DNA from: Sporosarcina sp. P13 | GTDB lineage: Bacteria > Bacillota > Bacilli > Bacillales_A > Planococcaceae | Assembly: GCF_002743055.1 (NCBI RefSeq) | Contig: NZ_PDYM01000001.1 | Coordinates: forward strand, 186,001-250,000 | DNA length: 64,000 bases | Reading direction: 5' to 3' | In this document: in pieces, positions 1 to 9,621 of the stretch | Layout: the number at the start of each line of letters is the position of its first letter | Position numbering within the stretch: the stretch's first letter is position 1 | The notes under the pieces: generated by a model | What the model saw: the letters and a program-made list of their open reading frames with translations, nothing else | The model's database searches: none | What the model was told of the DNA's origin: nothing | Made by a program: the position numbers and the translations under genes

Positions 1-64
1 CGTATTCAGATAAATCTACTACTTCCTCAATAGGTCCAGCTGCGCAAACGATGGCGTATTTCAT
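1..64 (-). CDS. thiN: Thiamine pyrophosphokinase, N-terminal fragment
   Basis: Only the first 21 codons are in the window; the gene runs off the left edge. The visible start reads MKYAIVCAAGP, a beta strand followed by a Gly-Pro turn, as in the N-terminus of thiamine diphosphokinases, which make thiamine diphosphate from thiamine and ATP. Its ATG overlaps the rpe stop in an ATGA, so the two are translationally coupled. The order rsgA-rpe-thiN matches B. subtilis. The identification rests mainly on that order and the short N-terminus. Confidence 0.7.
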   Translation of the reverse strand, partial: MKYAIVCAAGPIEEVVDLSEY

Positions 65-732
65 TTTATCATCACACTCTCACCAGCAGATTTAATCGCT
101 TGTAATGCTTTTGCACGGTCTTTTTTATTATAGATAGCAGATCCAGCAACAAATATAGTCGCACCTGCTTCCACACAAGGCTTAATCGTTTCTTCGTTAA
201 TTCCACCGTCAATTTCAATTTCAATCGACAATCCGCGTTCTGCTATGAGATCTGACAGTTGTTTTACTTTTGGAATGACTGATTCAATGAATGATTGACC
301 ACCGAATCCTGGATTGACCGTCATGAATAGCACGATTTCAACATCTTCAAGAACATGCATAATATGTTCAACAGGCGTATGCGGGTTCAAAACGACTCCT
401 GGCTTTGCCCCCGTTGATTTGATCAATTGTAACGTTCTGTGCAAGTGACGGCATGCTTCCACGTGAACAGTAATATAATCCGCTCCTGCTTTCGCGAAGC
501 TTTCGATATACGCATCCGGATTTTCAATCATTAAATGAACATCGAGCGGTAATGTTGTTAACGGACGTAACGCTTCTACCACGATAGGACCCATCGTAAT
601 ATTTGGAACAAAATGACCATCCATTACATCAATATGAATGAGCTCGGCTCCTGCTCTTTCTACTTCCTTCACTTCTTCGCCTAGCTTTGAAAAATCTGCT
701 GCTAATATAGACGGTGCGATTTTTATCATCAT
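61..732 (-). CDS. rpe: Ribulose-phosphate 3-epimerase
   Basis: This 223-residue enzyme interconverts D-ribulose 5-phosphate and D-xylulose 5-phosphate in the cytosolic pentose phosphate pathway. It has the full family length and the TIM-barrel signatures: APSILAADF near the N-terminus, HIDVMDGHFVPN with the metal and catalytic Asp around residues 33-44, the HLMIENP motif, and FMTVNPGFGGQ with the phosphate-binding glycines around residues 136-146. A second in-frame ATG lies one codon after the first; either could start. The gene overlaps rsgA by one base upstream and thiN downstream, and belongs to the prpC-prkC-rsgA-rpe-thiN operon. Confidence 0.97.
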   Translation of the reverse strand: MMIKIAPSILAADFSKLGEEVKEVERAGAELIHIDVMDGHFVPNITMGPIVVEALRPLTTLPLDVHLMIENPDAYIESFAKAGADYITVHVEACRHLHRTLQLIKSTGAKPGVVLNPHTPVEHIMHVLEDVEIVLFMTVNPGFGGQSFIESVIPKVKQLSDLIAERGLSIEIEIDGGINEETIKPCVEAGATIFVAGSAIYNKKDRAKALQAIKSAGESVMIK

Positions 733-1613
733 TAATACCTCGGCTTTCGATCCATAATTTCTTGCAAAAATAGCAAGTAGTTCTTATAACGCCCTTCAGA
801 GATAACTCCCTCTTCCACTTGCGCTTTAACAGCACAGCCAGGCTCTTTCACATGCAGACAACCTCTAAATTTACAGCCTTCACCAGCTTCTGTGATCTCC
901 ACAAAATAATCTCGTAACTCTTCTTTCTCAATATGTTCAAAATCCAATGAACTAAAACCTGGTGTGTCAGCTACTAATCCACCGGCCACCTCAAGTAGTT
1001 CTACATGACGTGTTGTATGCTTTCCACGTCCTAGCGCATCAGAGATTACACCGGTTTTCAATTGTAATTCTGGAAGAATCGTATTTAGCAACGTCGATTT
1101 TCCAACCCCCGATTGACCTGCTAATACCGTTGTTTTGTTATTAAAATACGGTCGCAACACTTCTAATAAAGGCTCATTATTACCTACATTACGTAATATG
1201 GTATAGCCTATTTTTTGATAATACGCGAGGTTTATTTCGTTAGCCTCTAATATCTGCCGATTTGCTAAATCCTCTTTGGAAACATAAATAATCGGTTCTA
1301 GTCCATGGGATTCAATGACCGTCAAGAAACGATCAAGCAAGCGTAAACTCATATCCGGTTCTACAACAGAAAACACGAGAAGGACTTGATCCACATTAGC
1401 GATTGGCGGTCTAACTAATTCACTTTTCCGCGGATGAACATCTGTAATCGTCGCATCGTTTTCACCATCGGTTACATACGTTACCATATCCCCTACTAGC
1501 GGGTTGATTTTTTTTAAACGAAAAACCCCACGACTCTTACATTGAATCAATTCTCCATTGAGCTCTACGTAATAGAAACCACTAATTGCTTTTCTAATTT
1601 GGCCTTCCGCCAT
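732..1613 (-). CDS. rsgA: Ribosome small-subunit-dependent GTPase A
   Basis: RsgA (YloQ/CpgA in B. subtilis) is a circularly permuted GTPase that checks late 30S subunit maturation. The 293 residues show an N-terminal OB fold, then the G motifs in permuted order: G4-like YVSKED near 110-115, P-loop GQSGVGKS at 166-173, switch TTRH at 200-203 and DTPG at 216-219. The C-terminal zinc site has Cys247, Cys252, His254 and Cys260. The ATG follows a strong AAAGGAGGAG ribosome site. It lies 12 bases downstream of prkC; in B. subtilis this GTPase is reported to be phosphorylated by PrkC, so cotranscription makes sense. Confidence 0.97.
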   Translation of the reverse strand: MAEGQIRKAISGFYYVELNGELIQCKSRGVFRLKKINPLVGDMVTYVTDGENDATITDVHPRKSELVRPPIANVDQVLLVFSVVEPDMSLRLLDRFLTVIESHGLEPIIYVSKEDLANRQILEANEINLAYYQKIGYTILRNVGNNEPLLEVLRPYFNNKTTVLAGQSGVGKSTLLNTILPELQLKTGVISDALGRGKHTTRHVELLEVAGGLVADTPGFSSLDFEHIEKEELRDYFVEITEAGEGCKFRGCLHVKEPGCAVKAQVEEGVISEGRYKNYLLFLQEIMDRKPRY

Positions 1614-1625
1614 CGAACTCCTCCT

Positions 1626-3638
1626 TTACTCTAAATCTTTATAGTTAAACTTATCTTCTTCAATAACCTTTTTATCACGTAAAATCTTATACCCACCGCG
1701 CTCTCCTTCTTCAAGCTCAATTGTAATTTTACGCAGCGTATCTTCTGTAATCTCAAACTCATCATACGGATCATTCATCGTGTGATTACGATCCTGAATG
1801 TAAATTTGTATTTTTTGCGGATCACGTTCTGGCTCTAACTCTTTTTCAGAATTCATATCTGATTCTGGATCAAGTTCTGGGTCTAGCTCTGAATCATCAT
1901 CTTCTTGTTGTTTTTCTACGACAACTTCATAAGGTATCGTGATCATTTTCACTAGCAGTTTGATAGGTTTTGCAGGAGGACCCTTAGATACAACAACGTC
2001 CACCCGTCCACCCTTCTCCATTTTAGTACCTGTAGAAGGCTTTTGGGAAATGACATGCCCTTTTTCTACTTTATCCGATTCTTCTTCGCCAACGATATGA
2101 ATGATGAATCCTTCACTATCAGCGTAATCCTCCAATTGCTTGGTAGACATTCCACGTAAATCCACCAGTGACTGCAATTCCTTACCTTTACTAACCGTAA
2201 AGATTAGATCGGTTTCTTCAGGTATGACCATTTTATCTGATTCTGGTTGTTGATCAATAATTGTTCCTTTTGGTTCATCTGAATAGACTTCCACAGATTC
2301 AATCGGTTTAAATCCATACCCTTGCAAGAAACGTTTTGTTGCTTCAAAGTTACGGCCGGTATAGTCATTCAGCTTCATTTTGTCTTTACCTGTACTGACG
2401 AATATTTTAATGCCGTCTCCTTCTTTACGTTTTTTACCTGCTTCAGGTACGGTCTTTGTAACCTGTCCAGCAAGGTATTCGTCAGATGTCTCTTCGAACC
2501 TTTCATCAATGACGAATCCTTTCTTCTCAAGTATTTCAGTTGCTGCAAGTTCTTCTACGCCTACTACTTCAGGCACGATAACTTCCTTTGGTTGTAACAT
2601 CATAATGAGTAACACAGCAAGTGTCGCAATCAAGATTAAACTACCTGCCACGACGAAAGGCCATTTTTTCTTCTTCGGCATGGGACTAGCGTCCATAGCT
2701 GAAGGAGCAATTTTAATCGTATCTTCTGCATTTTCGAATGCTGGTACATCCTTAACAACAGGAATAGCTACTGTTCGATCATCATCAAACGGTAAGGCAA
2801 ATTTTTCTTCATTTAGACGTTCTGGCGAAAATACAGTCAACAGATCTTCGTGCATTTCATCCGTCGTTGCGTATCGATAATTCGCATCTTTTGCTGTCGC
2901 TTTTAGAATGACGTTTTCTACACTTTGTGGGATTTCAGGAAACTGCTCGCGTACAGCAGGTGTTTCTTCTTGCAAATGTTTTAATGCAATCGCTACAGCT
3001 GTTTCTGCAGAAAATGGCAGTTGGCCTGTCAGCAATTCATAAAAAACAATACCTAACGAATAAATGTCCGAACGTTTCGTTGCCATACCGCCACGCGCTT
3101 GTTCAGGAGACAAATAGTGAACAGTCCCAATCACTGAATTTGTTTTCGTATGCACGGTAGAATCGAGTGCCATAGCTATACCGAAATCTGTAATTTTCAC
3201 ATCATCTTCACCGTTCATCAAAACGTTTTGCGGCTTAATATCACGATGAACAATGCCATTATGATGTGCGTGAGAAATAGCAGATACCAATTGTTGCATA
3301 ATGGATACGGCATGTTCCGAAGATAGAGCCCCATGGGTATGAATATATTCTTTCAACGTCTTGCCGGCTATGTATTCCATGACTAAATAATGGTGCTCGT
3401 CTTCTTGGCCGACATCAAAAATATTCACAATATGAGGATGAGTCAAACTAGTGGCGGAAAGTGCTTCACGTTGAAAGCGCTTCTTCAAATCCTCTTCATT
3501 TGCAAAATCATAGTGCAATACTTTAATTGCTACATCTCGATCTAGAATGATGTCATGCGCCAAATAGACTCTCGACATACCTCCGTCACCAATGACGCGG
3601 ATGATTTCATAGCGCTTACCTATACGTTTACCGATCAT
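1626..3638 (-). CDS. prkC: PASTA-domain Ser/Thr protein kinase PrkC
   Basis: This is a membrane Hanks-type kinase that senses muropeptides or lipid II and phosphorylates translation, cell-wall and germination targets. In the 670 residues I see the kinase core (Lys39 in AIK, HRDIKPQN at 131-138, DFG at 151-153, a Thr-rich activation loop at 164-176), one transmembrane segment at about 326-347 after a KKKK stop-transfer patch, then three extracellular PASTA repeats from about 353 to 560. The C-terminal module holds a strongly acidic insert at about 585-615 rich in repeated E/D-L-D-P units. The start overlaps the prpC stop by 4 bases (ATGA), giving a coupled kinase/phosphatase pair. Confidence 0.96.
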   Translation of the reverse strand: MIGKRIGKRYEIIRVIGDGGMSRVYLAHDIILDRDVAIKVLHYDFANEEDLKKRFQREALSATSLTHPHIVNIFDVGQEDEHHYLVMEYIAGKTLKEYIHTHGALSSEHAVSIMQQLVSAISHAHHNGIVHRDIKPQNVLMNGEDDVKITDFGIAMALDSTVHTKTNSVIGTVHYLSPEQARGGMATKRSDIYSLGIVFYELLTGQLPFSAETAVAIALKHLQEETPAVREQFPEIPQSVENVILKATAKDANYRYATTDEMHEDLLTVFSPERLNEEKFALPFDDDRTVAIPVVKDVPAFENAEDTIKIAPSAMDASPMPKKKKWPFVVAGSLILIATLAVLLIMMLQPKEVIVPEVVGVEELAATEILEKKGFVIDERFEETSDEYLAGQVTKTVPEAGKKRKEGDGIKIFVSTGKDKMKLNDYTGRNFEATKRFLQGYGFKPIESVEVYSDEPKGTIIDQQPESDKMVIPEETDLIFTVSKGKELQSLVDLRGMSTKQLEDYADSEGFIIHIVGEEESDKVEKGHVISQKPSTGTKMEKGGRVDVVVSKGPPAKPIKLLVKMITIPYEVVVEKQQEDDDSELDPELDPESDMNSEKELEPERDPQKIQIYIQDRNHTMNDPYDEFEITEDTLRKITIELEEGERGGYKILRDKKVIEEDKFNYKDLE

Positions 3639-4390
3639 GAAGGAACCACCTCGATTTCAGGCACTTCCAATAAAATCACCGTAATATTATCTTCGCCACC
3701 ACGTTCATTTGCCAAGTCAACAAAAGCATCAGCTTTATGAGCTAATGACGCGTCACGTAGGATGATATCCAACATAACTTCTTTTTCAATTTTATTACTT
3801 AATCCATCTGTACAAAGCAATAGATAAGATGCTGAAGGCAAAGAAATCTTGCAAAGATCAGGTACAATCGATTTTTCAGAACCAACCGCTTTCATGATCC
3901 AGTTTCGCTGCGGATGCACTTCTGCTTCTTGTTCCGTAATTTCACCACTATCGATCAGCACATTAACAAATGAATGATCTTTCGTGATTTGTCGTATAGC
4001 TTTACCTGTTACTTGATAAATACGACTATCTCCAACGTGAAATACTATACATTGTTGATTTAGGATGAGCGCGATATCAAGCGTCGTGCCCATCCCTTTA
4101 TATGATTCGTCTTGCTGAGCTGTCGTATATAAAAACAAATTAACATCTACAACCGCATCATACAGTAGATCCGACCAATCCTGCTCTGTCCCTACATCAA
4201 TAGCACACATAAATTGTTCGCCAATCATTTGAACAGCCGTGGCGCTAGCAAAGTCTCCACCTTTATGACCACCCATTCCATCTGCGATGATAGCGAGTAC
4301 TGCATCGTATTCAGGATGAACAAATACGGCCGCTTCATCTTCGTTTACCGCCCGTTTCCGTCCCGTGTCTGAGCGGATTTCATACTCCAT
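3635..4390 (-). CDS. prpC: PP2C-type protein phosphatase PrpC
   Basis: This 251-residue metal-dependent Ser/Thr phosphatase opposes PrkC. Visible PP2C motifs are RAVNEDEA near the N-terminus, the metal-binding ADGMGGHKGGD, GDSRIY in the middle, TDGLSN, and the C-terminal DNITVILLE with its metal-ligand Asp. The frame stays open upstream of the chosen ATG, but the conserved family start is MEYEIRSDTG, and that ATG follows a GGAGGTT site at good spacing; a longer start would also overlap rsmB. B. subtilis has rlmN between rsmB and prpC; only 28 bases separate them here. Confidence 0.96.
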   Translation of the reverse strand: MEYEIRSDTGRKRAVNEDEAAVFVHPEYDAVLAIIADGMGGHKGGDFASATAVQMIGEQFMCAIDVGTEQDWSDLLYDAVVDVNLFLYTTAQQDESYKGMGTTLDIALILNQQCIVFHVGDSRIYQVTGKAIRQITKDHSFVNVLIDSGEITEQEAEVHPQRNWIMKAVGSEKSIVPDLCKISLPSASYLLLCTDGLSNKIEKEVMLDIILRDASLAHKADAFVDLANERGGEDNITVILLEVPEIEVVPS

Positions 4391-4418
4391 AAGCCAACCT
4401 CCATTCCTATCACTCAGG

Positions 4419-5759
4419 TTAGTTTTTTCTACGTAAAGCCGCCACAAAGAAACCATCACTTTCGTACTGATGAGGTAAAATCTGTACATAGTCACTAGGA
4501 TGGACTTGATCGATAATCTGTAGAGGTACTAATTCGAATTCCCCATGTTGCTGTAAAAACCATTCTACGATTTCCTGATTTTCTGTTCGTTCAATCGTAC
4601 ATGTACTATATACTAACAGACCGTCTTTTTTTACTAATTGACTCCCTACTGTCAGCAAATCTTTTTGAATTACGGAGAGGTTTTTTATATCTTGTACTGT
4701 CTTTTTATATTTAATTTCCGGCTTTCTCCGAATAACACCTAATCCACTGCACGGTGCATCCACTAATACGCGGTCAAAAGATTGCGGTTCATATGTTTTC
4801 AACAATTCTCTACTGTCTCCGCTAGTCGTATGAATAGAAGTTAATCCGAGACGCTGTGCATTTTGTTCGATCAAACGCAATTTATGAGGATGTAGATCAT
4901 GCGCTTGGATTTCTCCGTCGTTCTTCATGCGCTCTGCAATATGCGTCGTTTTACCACCTGGTGCTGCACACATATCGAGCACTTTCATACCCGGTTCTAC
5001 TTGTAGAGCTAATGCCGGCAACATTGAACTTTCATCTTGCACGGTAAGCAAGCCTTGTTTATAAGCTTCTGTAGACGCTAAACTGCCTGACTCGACTTGA
5101 ATACTATGAGCAGTCAAGTTACCTGGTGAAGCGAGTACGCCTTCTTTCTTAAGTAAGCCGATTACTTCGCCTCTATTTGTTTTTGTTGAATTGATTCTCG
5201 CGGTCGTTACAGGTGGCATATTATTAACTACCGCAATCGCTGTAGCTTCTTCCATCCCATACTGTTCAATCCAACGTTTAATCAACCATTCTGGATGACT
5301 TGTCTCGATTGACAAGCGTGTAATCGGATCTTCAATTTCATCCAGACCAGGTACACCTTCGCGTAAAATGGAGCGTAATATTCCGTTCACCATAGAGGAA
5401 ACACCTTTATGACCACGTTTATTGGCAATTTTCACTGCTTCATTCACAACTGCATGTTCAGGAATTTTAGTTAAGAAAATGATTTGATACACAGACATAC
5501 GTAATAACTGACGGACCCACGGCTGTAATTTCCCACGAACAAACGGTGTTAAATAATAGTCTAGTGTCATTTGATGCTGTAATGTTCCATACGTCAATTC
5601 CGTTAATAATGCACGGTCTTTTTGGGGGAGATCATATAGTTCAATCGTTTTATGAAGTAATAAATTACTAAAGGCTTGCTCATTTTCAATATCCATCAAT
5701 ATCGATAGGGCTGCATCTCGTACATTGCCACGCCAAATTTTCTTTTTATAATGTGTCAT
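4419..5759 (-). CDS. rsmB: 16S rRNA (cytosine-967-C5) methyltransferase RsmB
   Basis: RsmB (Sun) methylates C967 of 16S rRNA with S-adenosylmethionine. The 446 residues divide into an N-terminal NusB-like RNA-binding domain (about 1-140) and a Rossmann methyltransferase. That domain has the SAM motif [14 protein letters not shown], the DAPCSGLG motif with one active-site Cys, and [13 protein letters not shown] with the other, the two-cysteine arrangement typical of RNA m5C methyltransferases. The start overlaps the fmt stop (ATGA). Length and motifs are ordinary for the family. Confidence 0.96.
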   Translation of the reverse strand: MTHYKKKIWRGNVRDAALSILMDIENEQAFSNLLLHKTIELYDLPQKDRALLTELTYGTLQHQMTLDYYLTPFVRGKLQPWVRQLLRMSVYQIIFLTKIPEHAVVNEAVKIANKRGHKGVSSMVNGILRSILREGVPGLDEIEDPITRLSIETSHPEWLIKRWIEQYGMEEATAIAVVNNMPPVTTARINSTKTNRGEVIGLLKKEGVLASPGNLTAHSIQVESGSLASTEAYKQGLLTVQDESSMLPALALQVEPGMKVLDMCAAPGGKTTHIAERMKNDGEIQAHDLHPHKLRLIEQNAQRLGLTSIHTTSGDSRELLKTYEPQSFDRVLVDAPCSGLGVIRRKPEIKYKKTVQDIKNLSVIQKDLLTVGSQLVKKDGLLVYSTCTIERTENQEIVEWFLQQHGEFELVPLQIIDQVHPSDYVQILPHQYESDGFFVAALRRKN

Positions 5760-6694
5760 TCAAATTGTTCTCCCACTTGCCATTTCGATCCGATTCCATT
5801 TAAGAATACGCTGGCAGTCATTCGTTTTTTTCCTGCTGGTTGTAAATCAGTGATCGCAAATGCACCGTCGCCTGTTTGTACAATGATTCGATCTTTTTCG
5901 AGTCCAATAATTTGTCCTGGTTGCGCATCGGATGCTTGATGTTCTTCTTTACCCCACCAAACTTTCACTTGGTCACCGGCAAATTTAGTATAAGCAACCG
6001 GCCATGGATGTAATCCTCTTACTTGGTTGTAAATTGCACGTGCTGAACATGTCCAATCAATACGTTCTTGCTCTCTAGAAATATTTCTAGCAAATGTTAC
6101 AAGTGCTTCGTCTTGAATTATTCGTTCATTTGTTCCATCAATAATTGCTGGTAACGTTTCTTTCAATAAAGTTGTGCCAGCAACAGATAATTTCATAAAC
6201 ATGCTACCAGTATCATCCGCTTCTTCGATGGGCGATACCACTTGTGAAATAATATCTCCTGCATCTAGCTTTTCCGCCATATACATAATCGTTACGCCTG
6301 TTTCTGTTTCTCCATCCATCACTGCTTGATGGATCGGTGCGCCTCCACGATACTTTGGCAGTAAAGAAGCATGAACATTAATGCAGCCAAGTCTAGGTGT
6401 ATCTAATAATTCTTTTGGAAGTAATTGACCAAATGCAGCCGTTACAATTAAGTCTGGCTGTAAATCGATAATTTCTTGTAACTCAGTGGAACCCGTCAAC
6501 TTTTCAGGTTGAATCACCGGTAAACCTAAACGAACAGCTTCTTCTTTTACTGGTGGCGGAGTTAATACTCTTTTTCTGCCAACTGGACGATCCGGTTGTG
6601 TAACGACTGCTAATAGATCATATCCTTCATCAAATAACATCGTCAAAACTGAAACTGAAAATTGTGGTGTGCCCATAAAAATGATTTTAGTCAC
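5756..6694 (-). CDS. fmt: Methionyl-tRNA formyltransferase
   Basis: Fmt formylates the initiator Met-tRNA using 10-formyltetrahydrofolate. The 312-residue protein opens with the family start [12 protein letters not shown] and carries the catalytic and folate-binding region with [14 protein letters not shown] (around residues 107-120), followed by the C-terminal OB-like tRNA-binding domain. The start codon is GTG and overlaps the def stop as GTGA, with AGGAGG upstream inside def. Coupling to peptide deformylase is the normal arrangement, since Def removes the formyl group that Fmt adds. Confidence 0.97.
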   Translation of the reverse strand: MTKIIFMGTPQFSVSVLTMLFDEGYDLLAVVTQPDRPVGRKRVLTPPPVKEEAVRLGLPVIQPEKLTGSTELQEIIDLQPDLIVTAAFGQLLPKELLDTPRLGCINVHASLLPKYRGGAPIHQAVMDGETETGVTIMYMAEKLDAGDIISQVVSPIEEADDTGSMFMKLSVAGTTLLKETLPAIIDGTNERIIQDEALVTFARNISREQERIDWTCSARAIYNQVRGLHPWPVAYTKFAGDQVKVWWGKEEHQASDAQPGQIIGLEKDRIIVQTGDGAFAITDLQPAGKKRMTASVFLNGIGSKWQVGEQFE

Positions 6695-7179
6695 TCTTCA
6701 TCGTCCTCCTCTTCAAATTCAGAAGGATCTACTACTCGCTGAATTTTCTTATCGAATAAAACACCGTTCAAATGATCGATTTCATGTAAGATTGCACGCG
6801 CCTCATAGCCTTCCGCTTCAAGCTCATACAACCTTCCATCACGTTCTTGCGCTTCAATACGAACATAAAAAGGTCGCTCTACTTCACCGAATAAACCTGG
6901 AAAGCTAAGACAACCTTCTACTTCGATTTCTGAACCACCCGTAGCGGTTACTACAGGGTTAATCATTTCAATGACATCTTGATCTTCATCAAAGTCCACA
7001 ATGGCTACTCTGATGGACTTACCAATTTGAGGTGCAGCAATACCTACACCGTCATTTTCCATCATCGTATCATGCATATCATCCAGTAGTTTACCCAACT
7101 TTTTATCAAATACAGTGACCTCTTTACAAGGTGTTGTCAGAATGGGAGAAGGATGCTTCACTATTTTTAATACCGTCAA
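6691..7179 (-). CDS. def: Peptide deformylase
   Basis: Def is a metalloenzyme that removes the formyl group from new polypeptides. All three family motifs are present in the 162 residues: [13 protein letters not shown] (metal-ligand Cys) and HEIDH (metal ligands and catalytic Glu). The C-terminus is acidic (EFEEEDDEE). The start codon is TTG, preceded by GAGGAA at suitable spacing. The gene sits 33 bases downstream of priA and overlaps fmt. Length and motif set fit the short def gene of the B. subtilis def-fmt pair. Confidence 0.97.
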   Translation of the reverse strand: MTVLKIVKHPSPILTTPCKEVTVFDKKLGKLLDDMHDTMMENDGVGIAAPQIGKSIRVAIVDFDEDQDVIEMINPVVTATGGSEIEVEGCLSFPGLFGEVERPFYVRIEAQERDGRLYELEAEGYEARAILHEIDHLNGVLFDKKIQRVVDPSEFEEEDDEE

Positions 7180-7212
7180 ATTAATTCCTCATTTCTTTTG
7201 GTTCGTCTAACT

Positions 7213-9621
7213 TTAAAAGATTGCAGTCGGCTCTCGGTTAATGGACATCACTAATCCATCTTTTGCCCAGTTTGTTTTATAGTGTTTTAGTAACTGTTGC
7301 AAGACTGGAACGAGCGTAGGTTCTTGTTTGTATTTTATCAAACATTGATAGCGATATCTATTATTGAGACGACTGATTGCCGCGGCGGTTGGACCGATGA
7401 TGACTGAATGCGGGGACAAGCGCTCTGCTATAAAACTTGTTCCTTTATGCGCATAATCAGCTGCTTTCAAAACGTCTTCATGACTGAATTGCACGACCGT
7501 TACATAATAGTATGGAGGATAGCCAAGTTGCCTTCTTCTATCCATCTCTAATTCATAAAATGGCACATAGTCTTGCGTTTTAGATAGCTCAATCGCATAG
7601 TGCTCCGGATCATATGTCTGGATGACTACTTCTCCTGGTAATTGGTCACGGCCTGCTCGACCGCTCACTTGCGTCAGCAACTGAAAAGTCTTCTCTGCTG
7701 CACGAAAGTCTGCTATATGAAGTGATGTGTCCGCCGCTAGTACACCGACTAGTGTAATACGTGGAAAATCTAGGCCTTTCGCTATCATTTGGGTACCAAG
7801 CAAAATATCTGCTTTGCCTTCCCCAAAATCATGCAATAAGCGCTCATGAGCACCTTTCGTATTGGTCGTATCTACATCCATTCGAATCACACGAGCTTCA
7901 GGTAACAGCTTGAATAATTCTTCTTGTGCTTTTTGTGTACCCGTTCCAAAAAAACGTATATGCTCACTTTCACACTCAGGACATTCTACTGGCACATGCT
8001 GTTCATATCCACAATAATGACATTTTAAACTTTCTGTTGATCGGTGGTAAGTCAATGAAATATCACAATTCGGACATTCTACTACCGTTCCACAATCCCG
8101 ACAAAGGACGAAACTAGAAAATCCCCGTTTATTCAGCAGTAAAACGATTTGCTCTTTACGAGCGAGCCGATCCCTCATTGCTTCAGCAAGTGCTACGGAA
8201 AACATCGAACGATTTCCCGTTTTTAATTCTTCTCGCATATCCACAACTTCCACGCTAGGTAGTGCTTGCTGCTTCGCTCGCTCAGTTAACGTCAATAATG
8301 TATAGACATCTTTTGTGGCTCGTGCATAAGATTCTAGTGCTGGCGTCGCACTGCCTAATATAACCGGACAGTGATAATATTCCGCTCGCCAAATCGCTAC
8401 ATCCCTGGCATGATATCTTGGTGATTCTTCTTGCTTATAAGTGGATTCATGCTCTTCATCCAAAATAAGTAGACCTAAATTAGTAAAAGGTGCAAAAACA
8501 GCTGAACGTGCACCAATCGCCACCTTCACTTCTCCGCGATGGATTCTGCGCCATTCATCATATTTTTCACCTGATGATAATCCACTATGCAACACTGCCA
8601 CCAATTCACCGAATCGACCTTTAAAGCGTGCAGTCATTTGTGGTGTCAATGAAATTTCTGGTACTAAGACAATAGCTTCCTTACCTTTTTTCAACACATG
8701 ATCAATCGCCTGTAAATATACTTCCGTCTTCCCACTTCCGGTAATTCCGTGCAGGAGAAAGGTTTCTTGTTGTACTAGGTCACTTGACTGCTCAATCGCT
8801 GACAAAGCAATCTGTTGCTCTTCTGTCAGTTGTTTAGGTTTACCGCTATCCCGCATTTTAGGCGCATCAAGTTCACGATACACTTCTACTTGCGACTGTT
8901 CGATCACTTGTTTATCTACCAAAGATTTCAAGACATTTGCTTTCACATCTGATTGATTCAATATTTCACTAGCTTTCATTGAACTAGAAGGGTGTTTCAT
9001 TAACCAGCGTAGTAATTCCGCTTGTTTTTTCGCATTTGGATGAGTCTTGGAAAATGCAATTTCCAAACTCTCTATGTCTGGAATATGAATCATTCGCACT
9101 TTCTTGATCTTTGTCTTCTGCTGAATTGCTGTATCTATTTGAACGATACCTTTTTCACTATAGCTTTTTGCCTCATTCAATAGATCGGCATCTTGTAGCG
9201 TTTTCAACGTCACCTGCTGTCGATTCCCGAGAAATTCTCGAATTGAATCATCAAGTAATTCTGGTTTGATTACATGCATAACTTTTTCATATTTAGCACG
9301 CATTGCTGCCGGCAACATCACTTGTAGCGCATCTATTTCATAAGCAATTGTATCGGCTGCCATCCATTTTGATAACGCTAATAATTCCTTAGATAAAACA
9401 GGCTCCAAATCTATAATCTCAACTATCGATTTGATCTTGCTAGGATCCAATTCACTTTCCATTTTAAGTCCAGTTACATAGCCCACAACCTTACGCGGAC
9501 CGAATGGTACCTTGACACGTACACCTGGCTCTAAAACACGTTCCCATTGTACAGGCACCGCATAATCAAATGGACGATCAATTGGGTAAGCTGCTACATC
9601 TACAATAACTTCAGCGATCAT
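7213..9621 (-). CDS. priA: Primosomal protein N', replication restart helicase PriA
   Basis: PriA recognises stalled forks and reloads the replicative helicase. From the chosen ATG it has 802 residues: an N-terminal 3'-end-binding domain starting EVIVDV..IDRPFDY, a superfamily 2 helicase core with Walker A GITGSGKTEVY and DEEH box, a two-zinc module with repeated Cys pairs (CRDCG, CPNCD, CHYCG, CPECE), and motifs V-VI with QVSGRAGR. I prefer the ATG at 9621 because the conserved start is M(I)AEVIVDV. An upstream in-frame TTG at 9657 would add 12 residues inside coaBC. The start overlaps the coaBC end by 11 bases. Confidence 0.96.
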   Translation of the reverse strand: MIAEVIVDVAAYPIDRPFDYAVPVQWERVLEPGVRVKVPFGPRKVVGYVTGLKMESELDPSKIKSIVEIIDLEPVLSKELLALSKWMAADTIAYEIDALQVMLPAAMRAKYEKVMHVIKPELLDDSIREFLGNRQQVTLKTLQDADLLNEAKSYSEKGIVQIDTAIQQKTKIKKVRMIHIPDIESLEIAFSKTHPNAKKQAELLRWLMKHPSSSMKASEILNQSDVKANVLKSLVDKQVIEQSQVEVYRELDAPKMRDSGKPKQLTEEQQIALSAIEQSSDLVQQETFLLHGITGSGKTEVYLQAIDHVLKKGKEAIVLVPEISLTPQMTARFKGRFGELVAVLHSGLSSGEKYDEWRRIHRGEVKVAIGARSAVFAPFTNLGLLILDEEHESTYKQEESPRYHARDVAIWRAEYYHCPVILGSATPALESYARATKDVYTLLTLTERAKQQALPSVEVVDMREELKTGNRSMFSVALAEAMRDRLARKEQIVLLLNKRGFSSFVLCRDCGTVVECPNCDISLTYHRSTESLKCHYCGYEQHVPVECPECESEHIRFFGTGTQKAQEELFKLLPEARVIRMDVDTTNTKGAHERLLHDFGEGKADILLGTQMIAKGLDFPRITLVGVLAADTSLHIADFRAAEKTFQLLTQVSGRAGRDQLPGEVVIQTYDPEHYAIELSKTQDYVPFYELEMDRRRQLGYPPYYYVTVVQFSHEDVLKAADYAHKGTSFIAERLSPHSVIIGPTAAAISRLNNRYRYQCLIKYKQEPTLVPVLQQLLKHYKTNWAKDGLVMSINREPTAIF

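Noticed and set aside
2380..2880. A 166-codon open frame on the plus strand inside prkC
   Set aside because: Ser-rich translation antisense to a well-conserved kinase and PASTA region, no ribosome site, no neighbour in that direction. The same applies to the antisense frames in ftsZ (36676-37041) and pyrC (21323-21832).
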